From assembly GCA_964624635.1 (NCBI GenBank), contig CAZUXM010000003.1, positions 1 to 64,000 of the forward strand: a stretch of DNA of 64,000 bases. Direction: 5' to 3'. Below are positions 63,028 through 64,000 of this stretch, one piece after another; the first letter of the stretch is position 1, and each line of letters starts with the position of its first letter. Position numbers and translations under genes: made by a program. The notes under the pieces are model-generated. The model had not been told where the DNA came from. It saw only the letters and a list, made by a program, of their open reading frames with translations, and ran no database searches. Source of the DNA: JANWKQ01 sp964624635. GTDB lineage: Bacteria; Bacteroidota; Bacteroidia; CAIKAF01.

Positions 63028-63412
63028 AAAACTATCTATACTATTCAGTTGTCTGATTATTTTTATTTTATCAGGATGTACCGAAGCAAAACGTGTTCCT
63101 ATTCATGAACATTTTTGGGCCCCCAATTCTTTTTCACCTAATGGGGATGATTTAAATGAGTCTTTTAGAATTCTACCAGTTTACGGAACTCATATTACCA
63201 ACTTCCGAATCAAAATCTTTAACGACCAATTAAAACAAGTTTACATCTGCAATACTTATGATGAGTTTTACACAAATGGATGGGATGGCAAATTAAATAG
63301 TGTGGATGTACCCGCAGGTTTTTATGATTATCAAGCTATCTATACTGCTTCGGAAGATAGCATTGTATATGAAAACTATATTAGTACCTCAACCGTAAAA
63401 TTGCTCAGATAA
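63020..63412 (+). CDS. Small lipoprotein consisting mainly of a type B T9SS sorting domain
   Basis: 130 residues. The signal sequence ends in a lipobox-like LSGCTEA. Nearly all the rest is a gliding-motility C-terminal/type B domain: FWAPNSFSPNGDDLNESFRI, FRIKIFNDQLKQVY, GWDGKLNSVDVPAGFYDYQA. It has no room for a cargo domain. It is translationally coupled to the PorP/SprF gene, so the products probably interact. Confidence 0.82.
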   Translation: MNKKLSILFSCLIIFILSGCTEAKRVPIHEHFWAPNSFSPNGDDLNESFRILPVYGTHITNFRIKIFNDQLKQVYICNTYDEFYTNGWDGKLNSVDVPAGFYDYQAIYTASEDSIVYENYISTSTVKLLR

Positions 63413-63429
63413 ATATAACCTAACCCCAA

Positions 63430-64000
63430 TTACTTTGCATTCTGCATAATAGAACCATATCCCTGTTGAGCACCCGGATGATTCGGATTAATCTTCAATG
63501 TTTCTGAAAAATAATACATTGCCGAATCCGAATTTTTTGCCGCAGTTAAGTAAGCACCTCCTAAATTATACAATACTTCAGGATTGGCTGGATCTAGTTT
63601 TTTCGCTTTGTATAAATAAACAAAACAGGAATCTACTTTTCCTTCTTTATATTTCTCGAAACCAACATTTACATAATCCATAGCCACCATGTTTTTAAAT
63701 AAAGGCACTTTAGGATTATTCGGAAATATTTCAATTACCTTTTTTACTGCCAGCTCGGCCGCTTCATAATTTTTGAGTTTATGCTCAAGTACCGCCATGT
63801 TCATCCAGGCATTGGCAAAATCCGGATGAATTTCTAACGCCTTTAAACAATATTGTTTAGCCTCTAAAGTCATAGCCATTTCTTTATCCTTATTAGCAAA
63901 TTCTTCTGATTTATGTACCGTATATGAACAAGCATTCGCATTTAACAAGGCACTGTTAGGATGTGTTTTTACATCAGTAATAGCTAAAGTATAATCATTT
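63430..64000 (-). CDS. TPR-containing protein, C-terminal part only
   Basis: The open frame continues past the window end, so the N-terminus is missing. At least four tetratricopeptide repeats are visible, for example ALEIHPDFANAWMNMAVLEH, VIEIFPNNPKVP, AKKLDPANPEVLYNLGGAYL and TLKINPNHPGAQQGYG. The first visible residues (NDYTLAITDVKTHPNSALLN) resemble the junction between a membrane part and TPRs in TMTC/DUF1736-type proteins. This is only a hint. Function is probably protein binding. Confidence 0.75.
   Translation of the reverse strand, partial: NDYTLAITDVKTHPNSALLNANACSYTVHKSEEFANKDKEMAMTLEAKQYCLKALEIHPDFANAWMNMAVLEHKLKNYEAAELAVKKVIEIFPNNPKVPLFKNMVAMDYVNVGFEKYKEGKVDSCFVYLYKAKKLDPANPEVLYNLGGAYLTAAKNSDSAMYYFSETLKINPNHPGAQQGYGSIMQNAK

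Overview
The window is a stretch of a Bacteroidota genome of roughly 36-38% G+C, probably a metagenome or draft assembly because it holds two runs of N and three disrupted genes. The assignment rests on several independent signs. Many genes carry the Bacteroidota -7 promoter element TAnnTTTG. There are type IX secretion (T9SS) sorting domains of both type A and type B, a PorP/SprF-type protein, an IPExxxVDY protein beside pyruvate kinase, a Bacteroidota-style LeuRS, and exported proteins whose mature N-terminus is predicted to be Gln. The genetic code looks standard, with TAA, TAG and TGA all used as stops and GTG/TTG as occasional starts.

Layout. 1-75: end of a tRNA-Ser. 125-9283 (minus): asparaginase and TatD, then the cell-shape operon mreB-mreC-mreD-PBP2-rodA, then purH. 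9408-18912 (plus): a lone MacB/FtsX-type permease, an SRPBCC-GyrI fusion, a 900-base spacer with two small minus-strand genes and their terminators, a YraN nuclease-like protein, a pseudouridine synthase with a long basic tail, a GH3 family protein and an AsmA-like protein. 18913-24702 (minus): a two-component system and a large frameshifted outer-membrane barrel-like protein. 24841-30669 (plus): Der GTPase, a frameshifted exported protein and a damaged YfhO-type membrane protein.

30675-41699 (plus) is a surface-glycan locus and the most unusual region. Seven genes from 30675 to 36136 are joined by stop/start overlaps or abut: CMP-sugar synthetase-like, methyltransferase, HpcH/HpaI aldolase, NAD-dependent epimerase, cyclase-family metallohydrolase, HAD phosphatase and an FkbM-like protein. 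The set suggests an activated acidic 3-deoxy sugar made by a pyruvate aldolase instead of a NeuB- or KdsA-type synthase. A second unit from 36225 holds a 2-hydroxyacid dehydrogenase, a methyltransferase, two glycosyltransferase-like proteins and a Wzx-type flippase.

41712-53847: T9SS cargo proteins flank a housekeeping block (pyruvate kinase, IPExxxVDY protein, two paralogous exported proteins, a glutaminyl-cyclase-like lipoprotein, CysS) and a very small membrane-peptide gene with its own promoter and terminator. 53987-61761: a stand-alone nucleotidyl-cyclase-like protein, tRNA-Leu, prs-rplY, a secreted SGNH-like protein, a CxxCH cytochrome P460-like protein and LeuRS. 62002-64000: a PorP/SprF-type barrel coupled to a tiny lipoprotein made almost only of a type B sorting domain, and the C-terminal part of a TPR protein.

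I saw no CRISPR array, transposase, integrase, prophage or rRNA gene.
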